Assembly: GCF_029211265.1 (NCBI RefSeq)
Contig: NZ_JARGEL010000024.1
Coordinates: 1-64,000 of the forward strand
Direction of reading: 5' to 3'
DNA length: 64,000 nucleotides
Origin: Extensimonas soli
GTDB taxonomy: Bacteria; Pseudomonadota; Gammaproteobacteria; Burkholderiales; Burkholderiaceae_C
Position 1 is the stretch's first letter. Every line of letters starts with the position of its first letter. Below, piece after piece: positions 20,420 through 29,156 of the stretch. The notes beneath the pieces were generated by a model, which made no database searches, was not told the DNA's origin, and was given only the letters and a program-made list of their open reading frames with translations. A program made the translations under genes and the position numbers.

Positions 20420-21292
20420 ATGGACGCCACCACCCAACTCAATGAACGGCGCCTGGCCGATGCCTGGGCCGAATTGCATACCCAGGCACGCAACGGCAAC
20501 CCGCTGCACGCAGACGCCAACCGTCTGGCTTTTGCCGACCCCGAATTCCTCTTTCGCCGAGAGACCCGCGGCATCCGCTTCCAGCTCGAGCTGCTCAAGC
20601 CCGACCTCGGCCAAAGCGAGCAGGGCATAGAAAACACCATCGTCGTTTTCGGCAGCGCGCGCCTTCCCAGCCCTGAAGATGCGGCGCAGCAATTGGCCGA
20701 GGCGCAATCCGGCGGTGAGGCGACGCACATCGCGCGCGCCCAGCGGGCCATGCACAACGCGCGTTACTACGACGCAGCGCGCCGCTTCGCCGCGCTCGTG
20801 GCGCAATACAGCGAGCGCCAGCGCCCGTCTGAGCGCATCTACATCTGCACCGGCGGCGGCCCCGGCATCATGGAAGCCGCGAACCGAGGCGCGCACGAGA
20901 CCGGCGCGCTCAATGTAGGGCTCAACATTGCGCTGCCGCACGAGCAGCACCCAAACCCATTCATCACGCCCTCGCTGAGCTTCAAGTTTCACTACTTCGC
21001 GCTGCGCAAAATGCACTTCATGATGCGCGCCAAGGCCCTGCTCGCCTTCCCCGGCGGCTTTGGCACGCTCGACGAACTCTTCGAAGTGCTGACCCTGGTG
21101 CAAACCAAAAAGGCCAAGCCCCTGCCCATCATCCTGTTCGGCAGCGACTACTGGAAGCGCCTGATCGACTTCGACGTGCTGGTCGAAGAAGGCATGGTGA
21201 CAGCCCAAGACCTCGCGCTCTTTCACTACAGCGACGATCCCCAGCAGGCCTGGGAACTCGTGCGCGACTTTTACGAGCTCCCGAAAGAGTAG
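20420..21292 (+). CDS. LOG-family nucleotide 5'-monophosphate nucleosidase
   Basis: A 290-residue Rossmann-fold protein of the TIGR00730/LOG family, whose members release the base from nucleoside monophosphates (cytokinin-riboside phosphates in plants, purine or pyrimidine NMPs in bacteria). Both signatures are clear: GGGPGIMEAANRGA near residue 152 and PGGFGTLDELFEVLTLVQ near residue 212. An N-terminal helical extension of about 70 residues places it with the longer bacterial type. It lies 13 bases after mltD and is convergent with ghrB. The natural substrate is not evident. Confidence 0.88.
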   Translation: MDATTQLNERRLADAWAELHTQARNGNPLHADANRLAFADPEFLFRRETRGIRFQLELLKPDLGQSEQGIENTIVVFGSARLPSPEDAAQQLAEAQSGGEATHIARAQRAMHNARYYDAARRFAALVAQYSERQRPSERIYICTGGGPGIMEAANRGAHETGALNVGLNIALPHEQHPNPFITPSLSFKFHYFALRKMHFMMRAKALLAFPGGFGTLDELFEVLTLVQTKKAKPLPIILFGSDYWKRLIDFDVLVEEGMVTAQDLALFHYSDDPQQAWELVRDFYELPKE

Positions 21293-21329
21293 CTGCTTAC
21301 GCAGTTTCCATCTGCGCTTGCGACATTTT

Positions 21330-22340
21330 TCATACTGAAAAAATGGTACCGTTGCGCGGGCGCGGCTGGTTCACCGGCGTGAGCGGCCCGCGCCCGGCAA
21401 AGAACGCAATCAGATTGTCCGCCGCGAGCTGCGCCATCGCCAGGCGCGTGGGCAGCGTGGCGCTGGCGATGTGCGGCGTCAGCACCACGTTGGGCACCTC
21501 GAGCAAGCCGGGGTGCACCTGCGGCTCGCCCTCGAACACGTCCAGCCCTGCGGCAGCGATGCGCCGCGTGCGCAGCGCCTCGGCGAGCGCCGCGTCATCG
21601 ACGATGCCGCCGCGCGCGATGTTCACGAGCGTCGCCGTGGGCTTCATCAGCGCGAGTTCGGGCGCGCCTATGGTGTGGTGCGACTCGGGCGAGTAGGGCA
21701 GCACCAGCACCACGTGGTCGGCCGTGCGCAAAAGCTCCTCCTTGCCCACGTAATTCGCCTTGCATGCGGCCTCGACCTCGGGCGCGAGATGCGAGCGGTT
21801 GTGGTAAATCACGCGCATGCCAAAGCCGTGCGCGCCGCGCCGGGCAATGGCCTGGCCTATGCGCCCCATGCCGATGATGCCCAGCGTGCTGCCGTGCACC
21901 TCGGCGCCCGCGAGCAGGTCGTAAGACCAGCGCCGCCACTGTCCCGCGCGCAGGTAGCGCTCGCCCTCGGTCACGCGCCGCGCTGTCGCCAGCAACAGTG
22001 CAAAGCCGAAATCGGCCGTGGTCTCGGTGAGCACGCCGGGCGCGTTCGTGCCCTGCACGCCCGCCGCATCCATGGCCGAGAGGTCGAAGTTGTTGTAGCC
22101 CACGGCCATGTTTGCGACGATGCGCAGGCGCGGGCAGGCCGCGAGCAGCGCGGCGTCGATGCGCTCGCTGCCCGTGGTGAGGACGCCGTCCTTGTCGCGC
22201 AGGTGCGCCGCGAATTCGGCGGGCGACCAGATGTCGTCATGGACGTTCGCCTCGACCTCGAAGTGCTGCGCAAGGCGCTCGAGCACTGCGGGAAAGAGTG
22301 CGCGCGCCACGAGGATGCGCGGTTTTGGCATTGCAGTCAT
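21330..22340 (-). CDS. ghrB: 2-hydroxyacid dehydrogenase, glyoxylate/hydroxypyruvate reductase type
   Basis: NAD(P)H-dependent reductase of the D-2-hydroxyacid family, probably reducing glyoxylate or hydroxypyruvate. The 336-residue protein has the Rossmann motif GIIGMGRIGQAIARR near residue 155, the substrate arginine in VNIARGGIVDD near 245, the GLDVFEGEPQ glutamate near 275 and the catalytic histidine in LTPHIASAT near 297. It overlaps the upstream antiporter gene by four bases. The exact substrate cannot be told from sequence. Confidence 0.88.
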   Translation of the reverse strand: MTAMPKPRILVARALFPAVLERLAQHFEVEANVHDDIWSPAEFAAHLRDKDGVLTTGSERIDAALLAACPRLRIVANMAVGYNNFDLSAMDAAGVQGTNAPGVLTETTADFGFALLLATARRVTEGERYLRAGQWRRWSYDLLAGAEVHGSTLGIIGMGRIGQAIARRGAHGFGMRVIYHNRSHLAPEVEAACKANYVGKEELLRTADHVVLVLPYSPESHHTIGAPELALMKPTATLVNIARGGIVDDAALAEALRTRRIAAAGLDVFEGEPQVHPGLLEVPNVVLTPHIASATLPTRLAMAQLAADNLIAFFAGRGPLTPVNQPRPRNGTIFSV

Positions 22341-23779
22341 AGGAACCAGATCCAGGTCATCAGCAAAAACAAAGGCAGCAAGACGCCGCCCGACCAGAGC
22401 ATGTAGCCGAAAAACCCCGGCATGCGCACGCCACGGTCTTCGGCGATGGCCTTGACCATCAGGTTCGGTGCGTTGCCTATGTACGAATTGGCACCCATGA
22501 ACACCGCACCGGCCGAAATCGCCGCGAGCGTGGGCGCAAGCGGCCCCATGAGCGTGGCCGCGTCGCCGCCTGCGGTGTGGAAAAACACCAGGTAGGTCGG
22601 CGCGTTGTCGAGAAACGAGCTCAGCGCCCCGCTGGCCCAGAAATACATGGCCGGATCGGGCGTGCCGTCGGCGCGCGTGACGGCGCCTACGATGGCCGCG
22701 AACGGCCCCTGCGTGCCCGCCTTGAGCATGGCAATCACCGGCACGATGGTCAGGAAAATGCCCGCAAACAGCTTGGCCACCTCCTGCATGGGCGCCCAGC
22801 CGAACTGGTTGTCCGCATGCACCTGCGCGGGCGTGGTGTGCAGCGACAGCAGCGTGACCAGCACCAGCCCCCCGTCACGCACCAGGCCCGGCAGACCGAG
22901 CGGTACGCCAGCGAGCTCGAACACCACGGGCGACTTCCAGACGCCCGAAAGCAGCACCAGCCCCACGATGGCCGCAAGCAGCACCAGGTTGACCTTGCCC
23001 TCCAGCGCCAAGGCATGCGTGTCGGGCGTGGGGTCCGTGGCTTGCAGCTCCTCGCGGCGGTGGTAGAACCAGCTGTCGAGCGCATAAAAAATCAGCAGCA
23101 GCGCGCCGACCAGAAACAGCGCCTTGTCCCAGATGTGGCGCAGCGTCCAGAAAAAATCCACGCCCTGCAGAAAACCCAGAAACAGCGGCGGATCGCCAAG
23201 CGGCGTGAGCGCACCGCCCGCGTTCGAGACGATGAAGATGAAGAACACCACCACGTGCGCGACGTGGCGCCGGTTGTCATTGGCGCGGATCAAGGGGCGG
23301 ATCAGCAGCATGGACGCGCCCGTCGTACCCATGCAGCTCGCGAGCAGCGCGCCCGTGCCAAGCAGCGCCGTGTTCAACGCCGGGCTGCCGTGCAGGTTGC
23401 CACGCAGATAAATCCCGCCCGCCACCGTAAACAAGGCCGTGAGCAGGAGCACGAACGGCAGATATTCGGCCAGCAGCGCATGCGCAAAAGCCGCCGTCGC
23501 TGCCCTCGGGCCGAACACCGCCGCGCAGGGCAGCAGGAACGCAAGCGCCCAGCCCGCCGCCACCTTGCCATAGTGGTGGTGCCAAAACAGTGGTGCCAGC
23601 AAAGGCAGCAATGCGATCGACAGCAGCATCCCCGCAAACGGCAGGCCCCACAGCGGCGAGAGGCTCGCCCCCTGGAGCTCGCCCGCCCATGCGAGGGCCG
23701 GCGCGACGCCCAAAACGCCTCCCAGAACGGCGCCATAGACGGCACGGGCCGGCCACCTCCACCCACGGCGTTGGTTCAT
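22337..23779 (-). CDS. NhaD-like sodium:proton antiporter (ion transporter superfamily)
   Basis: A 480-residue inner membrane protein with about 12 hydrophobic segments and a cleavable-looking N-terminus (residues 1-32). Conserved helices include SNAGGALTPLGDPPLF near residue 190 and the second-half partner SFLDNAPTYLVFF near 385, both typical of the NhaD/ArsB/CitMHS superfamily; GANSYIGNAPNLMVKAIAED near 430 is also characteristic. Members exchange Na+ or Li+ for protons; a carboxylate transport role is not excluded. It is co-transcribed with ghrB through a four-base overlap. Confidence 0.8.
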   Translation of the reverse strand: MNQRRGWRWPARAVYGAVLGGVLGVAPALAWAGELQGASLSPLWGLPFAGMLLSIALLPLLAPLFWHHHYGKVAAGWALAFLLPCAAVFGPRAATAAFAHALLAEYLPFVLLLTALFTVAGGIYLRGNLHGSPALNTALLGTGALLASCMGTTGASMLLIRPLIRANDNRRHVAHVVVFFIFIVSNAGGALTPLGDPPLFLGFLQGVDFFWTLRHIWDKALFLVGALLLIFYALDSWFYHRREELQATDPTPDTHALALEGKVNLVLLAAIVGLVLLSGVWKSPVVFELAGVPLGLPGLVRDGGLVLVTLLSLHTTPAQVHADNQFGWAPMQEVAKLFAGIFLTIVPVIAMLKAGTQGPFAAIVGAVTRADGTPDPAMYFWASGALSSFLDNAPTYLVFFHTAGGDAATLMGPLAPTLAAISAGAVFMGANSYIGNAPNLMVKAIAEDRGVRMPGFFGYMLWSGGVLLPLFLLMTWIWFL

Positions 23780-23839
23780 CTTGTCTCCTCGTTCACGGTC
23801 GGCGGCGCTGCCATCGGGGCAGCATCAATTCATATTAAA

Positions 23840-23891
23840 AAATGCCTTTGCGCTTATGCAGCAAGCGCTGAATGCTACTTTTATATAGCAA
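23840..23891. repeat. Degenerate copy of the dispersed palindrome
   Basis: The gap between the thioesterase and antiporter genes holds TTGCGCTTATGCAGCAAGCG followed by CTGAATGCTAC and TATATAGCAAT. GCGCTT and AAGCGC pair across ATGCAGC, and ATAGC words flank it, as in other members of the family. Confidence 0.5.
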
Positions 23892-24356
23892 TCACACGCG
23901 CAGCAAGGGCTGCAGCGCCGCACGCAAAGGCCCAGGCAAGGGCACGGGGCGGCGCGTCGTGCGGTCCACATAGACGTGCACAAAATGCCCGGCCGCCGCC
24001 GTCTGCAACGCGCCTTGGGCAAACAGGCCGACCTCGTAGCGCACGCTCGATCCACCCAGCCGCGCCACGCGCAACCCGGCCTCGACGGTCTGTGGAAAGG
24101 CCAGCGGCGCAAAATAGTTGCATTGCGTCTCGACCACCAGGCCTATGGTCGTACCGCGCTCGATGTCGAGCACTCCCTGCTCGATCAGGTATGCGTTCAC
24201 GGCGGTATCGAACCAGCTGTAATAGACGACGTTGTTCACGTGCCCGTAAACGTCGTTGTCCATCCAGCGCGTGCCAATGGCGCGAAATACATGGTAGGCA
24301 CTGCGCGGCTCGGGCGTCGTCCGTGCGGCAGAAGAAGGCGTGGCGGGCTCGGTCAT
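23892..24356 (-). CDS. Acyl-CoA thioesterase, 4HBT hotdog fold
   Basis: A 154-residue hotdog thioesterase of the 4-hydroxybenzoyl-CoA thioesterase/YbgC group. The signature [21 protein letters not shown] near residue 31 contains the catalytic aspartate of the D-x-D/N-x-(Y/F)GHVNN type. The start MTEPATPSS is preferred; in-frame codons upstream run into the phasin promoter region and are unconserved. It is divergent from the phasin gene. The acyl substrate is unknown. Confidence 0.88.
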   Translation of the reverse strand: MTEPATPSSAARTTPEPRSAYHVFRAIGTRWMDNDVYGHVNNVVYYSWFDTAVNAYLIEQGVLDIERGTTIGLVVETQCNYFAPLAFPQTVEAGLRVARLGGSSVRYEVGLFAQGALQTAAAGHFVHVYVDRTTRRPVPLPGPLRAALQPLLRV

Positions 24357-24434
24357 GGGCGAAGATTCTGCCAAAAAGGCCCCCGCGGCCCATTGGATGG
24401 GTTTTTTGAAAAACCTCTCTAATTCGGAAAAAAT

Positions 24435-24449
24435 TGCTGCACTGCAACA
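24435..24449. promoter_or_regulatory. PhaR-type operator box 1 upstream of phasin
   Basis: TGCTGCACTGCAACA occurs here and again, identically, at 24494-24508. TGC-rich boxes of this kind are bound by the PHB-responsive repressor PhaR in other bacteria. This copy lies just upstream of the -35 element. The assignment to PhaR is inference from sequence style and gene. Confidence 0.6.
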
Positions 24450-24457
24450 AAAACTTC

Positions 24458-24485
24458 TTGCAATCCCGATCCGAGCCCCTAAAAT
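24458..24485 (+). promoter_or_regulatory. Sigma70-type promoter of the phasin gene
   Basis: TTGCAA (24458-24463), a 16-base spacer and TAAAAT (24480-24485) match the housekeeping consensus. The start would fall near 24492, placing operator box 2 across the start site. Confidence 0.65.
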
Positions 24486-24493
24486 TCGCCCCA

Positions 24494-24508
24494 TGCTGCA
24501 CTGCAACA
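24494..24508. promoter_or_regulatory. PhaR-type operator box 2 over the phasin start site
   Basis: An exact 15-base copy of box 1, 59 bases downstream of it, lying immediately after the -10 element. The position suits repression by blocking initiation. Confidence 0.6.
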
Positions 24509-24580
24509 TGACGCGAGGTCAGACCAGGGCAGATGTCTGTAACCCCTGGTCGTGAAGACCGGATTTTTAGGAGATATGAG

Positions 24581-25129
24581 ATGTCGCTGACCCCTGAGCA
24601 AGTCATGGCCACCCACAAAGCCAACGTGGAAACCCTCTTCGGTCTGGCCAACAAGGCCTTCGACGGTGTGGAAAAAATGGTGGAACTCAACCTGTCCACT
24701 TCGCGCGCCGCTCTTACGGATGCCAGCACGCAGCTGCAGTCGCTGCTGAGCGCCAAGGACCCGCAGGAACTGTTGACGCTGCAAGCCAGCCTGCTCCAGC
24801 CGTTGGCCGAAAAAATCGCCGGCTACAACCGCCAGATGTACGAAATCGCCTCTGCCACGAGCGCGGAATTCACCAAGGCGCTGGAAGCCCAGACTGCCGA
24901 CGCGCAAAAGGCCTTCACCAACCTGATCGACAGCACCGCCAAGAACGCCCCCGCCGGCTCCGAAACCGCCGTGGCCGTGATGAAGAGCGCCGTCTCTGCC
25001 GCCACGAACGCTTTCGAGTCCATGCAAAAAGCCGTCAAGCAAGCCACTGACATGGCCCAAGCCAACATCAGCGCCGTGGCTGAGACAGCCGCCGACGCCG
25101 CCAAATCGGCTGCTCCGCGCAAGCGTTGA
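24581..25129 (+). CDS. phaP: Phasin family protein
   Basis: Coats polyhydroxybutyrate granules. The 182-residue protein is almost wholly helical, with the Phasin_2 pattern: [22 protein letters not shown], then [16 protein letters not shown] near residue 32 and [21 protein letters not shown] near 80. The tail is Ala/Lys-rich and ends in APRKR. The start is fixed by AGGAG at 24569-24573; an upstream in-frame ATG lacks one. Two PhaR-like boxes flank its promoter and a strong terminator follows, so it is monocistronic. It is separate from phaB, which lies 10 kb away. Confidence 0.93.
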   Translation: MSLTPEQVMATHKANVETLFGLANKAFDGVEKMVELNLSTSRAALTDASTQLQSLLSAKDPQELLTLQASLLQPLAEKIAGYNRQMYEIASATSAEFTKALEAQTADAQKAFTNLIDSTAKNAPAGSETAVAVMKSAVSAATNAFESMQKAVKQATDMAQANISAVAETAADAAKSAAPRKR

Positions 25130-25252
25130 GCAAAGCCTGGACTACGATAGATACTCAGCCTCTTGAATCCGCGCACACCGCCCCGATTTCAAGCAGGCTC
25201 CAACAGTTGTCTCCTTGGATCCTCTCGAAACCCCGTTTCAGGGATCCTTTAC

Positions 25253-25280
25253 AGCCCGGCCCCGTGCCGGGCTTTTTTTG
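25253..25280 (+). terminator. Intrinsic terminator of the phasin gene
   Basis: AGCCCGGC (25253-25260), a five-base loop and GCCGGGCT (25266-25273) pair perfectly and are followed by a run of T. It lies about 120 bases past the phasin stop. Confidence 0.9.
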
Positions 25281-25313
25281 TGTGGCCCGCACGGCTCGAC
25301 CTTGCGCCACCGC

Positions 25314-26231
25314 TCATGCCGGCCGACTGCGCCCTGGCAAAGTCTCGCCGAGGAAGTCCAGAAAACAGCGCACCGCGGGCAGCAAGCCGCGGCGTGAGGG
25401 AAAGACGGCGTGCACGATGCCCGGCGGCGGCGCCCAGTCTGGCAGCAGGCGCACGAGACGGCCGGCACGCACTTCGTCGGCGCACAGATAGTCGGGCAGC
25501 CAGCACATGCCCACACCCGCGAGCGCGGCGAGCTTGAGCGTGAGCAGGTCATCGACCACATAGCGCGGCGCATAGTGCAGGCTGTGTTCGCGCCCGCCCG
25601 GGCCTATCAAGCGCAGCGTGCAGCGCCCATCGACGGCCGACATGGCGATGCTGTCGAGCTGCGCGAGCGCTTCGAGCGTCTCGGGCGTGCCCTGGCGCGC
25701 GAGCAGCGCCGGGCTCGCGAGGAGGATCTGGCGCGCGTCGTCGAGCCGCTTGACCACCATGCTGCCGCTGTCGTCGAGCGTGGGGCGCACACGCAGCGCC
25801 ACGTCGAAGCCCTCTTCAATCAGGTTGACCACGCGGTTGCTGACCTGCATTTCCACGCGCACCTCGGGGTAGCGCGCCAGAAAATCGGGCATGAGCTCGC
25901 CCAGCATGGTCTGCGCGAGCGTCACCGGGCAGCTCACACGCACGGTGCCGCGCGGCGTGGTCTGCACCTGGGCCACGGTGTCCGCCGCCGCCTGCGCCGC
26001 GGCGCGCAAGTCCTGGCAATGGCGCAGGTAGGCCGCGCCCACCTCGGTGAGTGCGAGCCGCCGCGTGCTGCGCTGCAGCAGGCGCAGGCCCAGTTGCGCC
26101 TCGAGCGCGGCCACACGGCGGGACAGGCTGGACGTGGGCATGCCGAGCGCCCGCGCGGCCGCGGCAAAGCTGCCGCGCTCCACCACCTCGGCAAAGTAGC
26201 GCATGTCGTTGAGGTCTGGCAGTTGTCGCAT
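25314..26231 (-). CDS. LysR-family transcriptional regulator
   Basis: A 305-residue LysR regulator. The N-terminal winged helix-turn-helix (residues 3-62) carries [20 protein letters not shown] and [20 protein letters not shown]. The effector-binding domain covers about 90-295, with [19 protein letters not shown]. It is divergent from azoR, with 122 bases between and a T-N11-A box near its own start. Control of azoR is the obvious inference; the effector, perhaps a quinone or electrophile, is unknown. Confidence 0.92.
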   Translation of the reverse strand: MRQLPDLNDMRYFAEVVERGSFAAAARALGMPTSSLSRRVAALEAQLGLRLLQRSTRRLALTEVGAAYLRHCQDLRAAAQAAADTVAQVQTTPRGTVRVSCPVTLAQTMLGELMPDFLARYPEVRVEMQVSNRVVNLIEEGFDVALRVRPTLDDSGSMVVKRLDDARQILLASPALLARQGTPETLEALAQLDSIAMSAVDGRCTLRLIGPGGREHSLHYAPRYVVDDLLTLKLAALAGVGMCWLPDYLCADEVRAGRLVRLLPDWAPPPGIVHAVFPSRRGLLPAVRCFLDFLGETLPGRSRPA

Positions 26232-26246
26232 GGATCGCGTCCATCA

Positions 26247-26260
26247 TTCCAAAAATGGAA
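26247..26260. promoter_or_regulatory. Candidate LysR box between lysR-type gene and azoR
   Basis: TTCCA, four A residues and TGGAA form an exact inverted repeat, and T48 to A60 fits the T-N11-A rule for LysR proteins. It is 16 bases before the regulator start and about 95 bases before azoR, consistent with autoregulation and activation of azoR. Confidence 0.55.
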
Positions 26261-26353
26261 CGATACCGTGCATTTTTGCCGTCTTGTCGATTTCTAGAGC
26301 GAATCCCACAATATCCACAAGCCATTTTTGCTTTTTCACTTCAGGAGAACACC

Positions 26354-26968
26354 ATGCGATTGCTTCACGTAGATTCCGCCGTCACCGGCGCCGCCTCGGT
26401 CTCGCGCCAGCTCAGCGCAAAAATCGTCGCGGCCCGGAAGGCCAGTCACCCTGGCACCGAGGTCGAATACCTGGACCTGGTGGCGCAAGCGCCGGGCGAC
26501 TTCACCATGGACGCGATGTCGCTGCGCATGGGCCAGAGCGAGGGCCTGAGCGAAGCGCAAAAGCGCGAGAACGCCCTGACCGAGCGCCTGCTGCGCCAGT
26601 TTCTCGCGGCTGACGTCATCGTGCTCGGCGCACCCATGTACAACTTCGGCATCCCCAGCCAGCTCAAGGCCTGGATAGACCGCCTCGCGCAGCCGGGCTA
26701 CACCTTCCACTACACAGCCAACGGCCCCGAAGGGCTGGCCAAAGGCAAAACGGTGCTCATCGCCTCGAGCCGTGGCGGCGTGTATTCGACCAGCGACATG
26801 GGCCGCGCCATGGACCACCAGGAGAGCTACCTGCAGACCGTGCTGGTTTTTTTTGGCATCACCGACGTCCGCATCGTGCGCGCCGAAGGCGTGGCCATGG
26901 GCGACGAGGCCCGCGCACAGGCGCTGGCCGCAGCCGAGCAGGCGATCCTCACGCACACGGCTGCCTGA
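26354..26968 (+). CDS. azoR: FMN-dependent NADH:quinone oxidoreductase / azoreductase
   Basis: Flavodoxin-fold FMN enzyme that reduces quinones and azo compounds using NADH. The 204-residue protein starts [19 protein letters not shown], with the phosphate-binding loop S-x-x-G-x-x-S near residue 8-15. [17 protein letters not shown] lies near 95, and the FMN-contacting SSRGGVYS near 140. The start has TCAGGAG before it. Divergent pairing with a LysR gene is common for this family. Confidence 0.93.
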   Translation: MRLLHVDSAVTGAASVSRQLSAKIVAARKASHPGTEVEYLDLVAQAPGDFTMDAMSLRMGQSEGLSEAQKRENALTERLLRQFLAADVIVLGAPMYNFGIPSQLKAWIDRLAQPGYTFHYTANGPEGLAKGKTVLIASSRGGVYSTSDMGRAMDHQESYLQTVLVFFGITDVRIVRAEGVAMGDEARAQALAAAEQAILTHTAA

Positions 26969-27035
26969 AGGGCTGGCGAAAGAACAGAGAGAGCGGCGTG
27001 AGCAGGCTGCATGCAGCGCGCGATAATCCGCGCCC

Positions 27036-28259
27036 ATGAATCCCCTGCTCTCGCGCCTGCAGCCCTACCCGTTCGAGCGGCTCAAGCAACTCTTTGCGGA
27101 TGTCACGCCCGCGCCCAACCACCGCCCGATCAGCCTGGGCATAGGCGAGCCGCGCCACGCCACCCCGCAGTTCATCAAAGACGCCTTGTGCGCACACACG
27201 GACGGCCTGGCGAGCTACCCCGCCACGGCCGGCGAGCCGCGCCTGCGCGCTGCGTTCACCGACTGGCTCGCGCGCCGCTACGGCCTGCAGCTCGACCCGG
27301 CCACGCAGGTGCTGCCCGTGAACGGCTCGCGCGAGGCGCTGTTTGCGTTTGCGCAGACGGTGATAAACGCCTCCAAGAGCAAAGGCGCGCCCGAAGACGC
27401 GCCCATCGTGGTCTGCCCGAATCCGTTTTACCAAATCTACGAAGGCGCAGCCCTGCTCGCGGGTGCGACGCCGCATTACGCGCCCAGCCTGCCCGAGCGC
27501 AACTTTGCCGTCGATTGGGACAGCGTGCCCGAGAGCGTATGGCGGCGCACGCAACTCGTCTATGTATGCTCGCCTGGCAACCCCACGGGCGCCGTGATGC
27601 CGCTCGCGGAATGGGAAAAGCTCTTTGCCCTGAGCGAGCGCCACGGCTTCGTGATCGCCTCGGACGAGTGCTATAGCGAAATTTACTTCCAGGGCGAACC
27701 ACCGCTGGGCGGCCTGCAGGCCGCGGCGCGCCTGGGGCGCAGCAGCTTCAAAAACCTCATGGCCTTCACGAGCCTGTCCAAGCGCAGCAACGTGCCGGGC
27801 CTGCGCAGCGGTTTCGTCGCAGGCGACGCCGAGCTGATCCGCGCCTTTTTGCTCTACCGCACCTACCACGGCGGCGCCATGGGGCCGGCCGTGCAGGCCG
27901 CGAGCATCGCCGCCTGGCGCGACGAACAGCACGTGGCAGAAAACCGCGCGCTGTACCGGCAAAAGTTTGCCGAGGTGACGCCGCTGCTCGCGCAGGTGAT
28001 GGACGTGCGCCTGCCCGACGCGGGCTTTTACCTGTGGGCCGGCGTGCCCGCGGCGCTCGGGCTCAGCGACACGGCCTTCGCGCGTGAACTGCTGGCTCAA
28101 TACAATGTGACGGTGCTGCCCGGCAGCTACCTGGCGCGCGAAGTGGCCGGCAGCAACCCCGGCGCGCAGCGCGTGCGCATGGCCCTCGTGGCCGAGACCA
28201 GCGAATGCCTGGAGGCCGCCCAGCGCATCGTGCAATTCATCCAATCCCATTCCACCTGA
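27036..28259 (+). CDS. dapC: Succinyldiaminopimelate transaminase
   Basis: PLP-dependent class I aminotransferase making N-succinyl-LL-2,6-diaminopimelate in the succinylase branch of lysine/DAP synthesis. The 407 residues are full length. The PLP lysine is in AFTSLSKRSNVPGLRSGF near residue 250. VCSPGNPTGAVMP near 182 and ASDECYSEIYF near 212 carry other cofactor contacts. The assignment as DapC rather than another aminotransferase rests on its place directly before dapD and dapE. Confidence 0.93.
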   Translation: MNPLLSRLQPYPFERLKQLFADVTPAPNHRPISLGIGEPRHATPQFIKDALCAHTDGLASYPATAGEPRLRAAFTDWLARRYGLQLDPATQVLPVNGSREALFAFAQTVINASKSKGAPEDAPIVVCPNPFYQIYEGAALLAGATPHYAPSLPERNFAVDWDSVPESVWRRTQLVYVCSPGNPTGAVMPLAEWEKLFALSERHGFVIASDECYSEIYFQGEPPLGGLQAAARLGRSSFKNLMAFTSLSKRSNVPGLRSGFVAGDAELIRAFLLYRTYHGGAMGPAVQAASIAAWRDEQHVAENRALYRQKFAEVTPLLAQVMDVRLPDAGFYLWAGVPAALGLSDTAFARELLAQYNVTVLPGSYLAREVAGSNPGAQRVRMALVAETSECLEAAQRIVQFIQSHST

Positions 28260-28277
28260 GCCTTCCGCCTGATTTTC

Positions 28278-29102
28278 ATGACCCAACAACTGCAAGCCAC
28301 CATAGACGCCGCGTGGGAAAACCGCGCCAATCTCTCGCCGACGAGTGCCCACAATGAGGTGCAAGAGGCGGTCGAGCACGTGATCGCCGAGCTCGACGCG
28401 GGCCGCCTGCGCGTGGCCACGCGCACGGCCGTGGGCCAGTGGACGGTGCACCAGTGGATCAAAAAGGCGGTGCTGCTGTCCTTCCGCCTCAAGGACAACG
28501 CCCTCATGCGCGCGGGCGACCTGGCTTTCTACGACAAGGTGCCCACCAAATTCGCCGGCGCTTCGGCCGCCGAACTGCAGGCCCTGGGCGTGCGCGTGGT
28601 GCCGCCCGCCGTGGCGCGGCGCGGCAGCTTCATCGCCAAGGGCGCGATCCTGATGCCGTCTTACGTAAACATCGGCGCCTACGTCGATGAGGGCACCATG
28701 GTCGATACCTGGGCCACCGTGGGCTCGTGCGCGCAGGTCGGCAAGAACGTGCACCTTTCGGGCGGCGTGGGCCTGGGCGGCGTGCTCGAGCCGCTGCAGG
28801 CGAACCCGACCATCATCGAGGACAACTGCTTCATCGGCGCGCGCTCGGAGATCGTCGAGGGCGTGGTCGTCGAAGAAAACTCCGTCATCTCCATGGGCGT
28901 CTATATCGGCCAGAGCACGCCGATCTACGACCGCGCCACGGGCGAAGTGAGCTACGGCCGCGTGCCCGCAGGCTCGGTCGTGATCAGCGGCAGCCTGCCC
29001 AAGGATGGCGGCAAATACAGCCTCTACGCGGCCATCATCGTCAAGCGCGTCGATGCGCAGACGCGCGCCAAGACCAGCCTCAACGACCTGCTGCGCGCCT
29101 GA
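28278..29102 (+). CDS. dapD: 2,3,4,5-tetrahydropyridine-2,6-dicarboxylate N-succinyltransferase
   Basis: Transfers succinyl from succinyl-CoA to tetrahydrodipicolinate, opening the ring. The 274-residue protein has an N-terminal helical domain and then a left-handed beta-helix built of hexapeptide repeats (about residues 105-240: [41 protein letters not shown]). The C-terminus is [20 protein letters not shown]. It lies 18 bases after dapC in the same operon. Confidence 0.97.
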   Translation: MTQQLQATIDAAWENRANLSPTSAHNEVQEAVEHVIAELDAGRLRVATRTAVGQWTVHQWIKKAVLLSFRLKDNALMRAGDLAFYDKVPTKFAGASAAELQALGVRVVPPAVARRGSFIAKGAILMPSYVNIGAYVDEGTMVDTWATVGSCAQVGKNVHLSGGVGLGGVLEPLQANPTIIEDNCFIGARSEIVEGVVVEENSVISMGVYIGQSTPIYDRATGEVSYGRVPAGSVVISGSLPKDGGKYSLYAAIIVKRVDAQTRAKTSLNDLLRA

Positions 29103-29156
29103 AGCCGACACTGCAGCCACTGCGATTTGCGCGAACCACCACGAAAGGAGCCTCCC

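Noticed and set aside
22577-24409. A 610-codon open frame on the plus strand
   Set aside because: Antisense to the antiporter and thioesterase genes and runs through the intergenic repeat; no domain visible.
25216-25248. GGATCC pair flanking CTCGAAACCCCGTTTCAG as an attachment site
   Set aside because: A short inverted repeat just upstream of the phasin terminator with no integrase or second copy; nothing more can be said.
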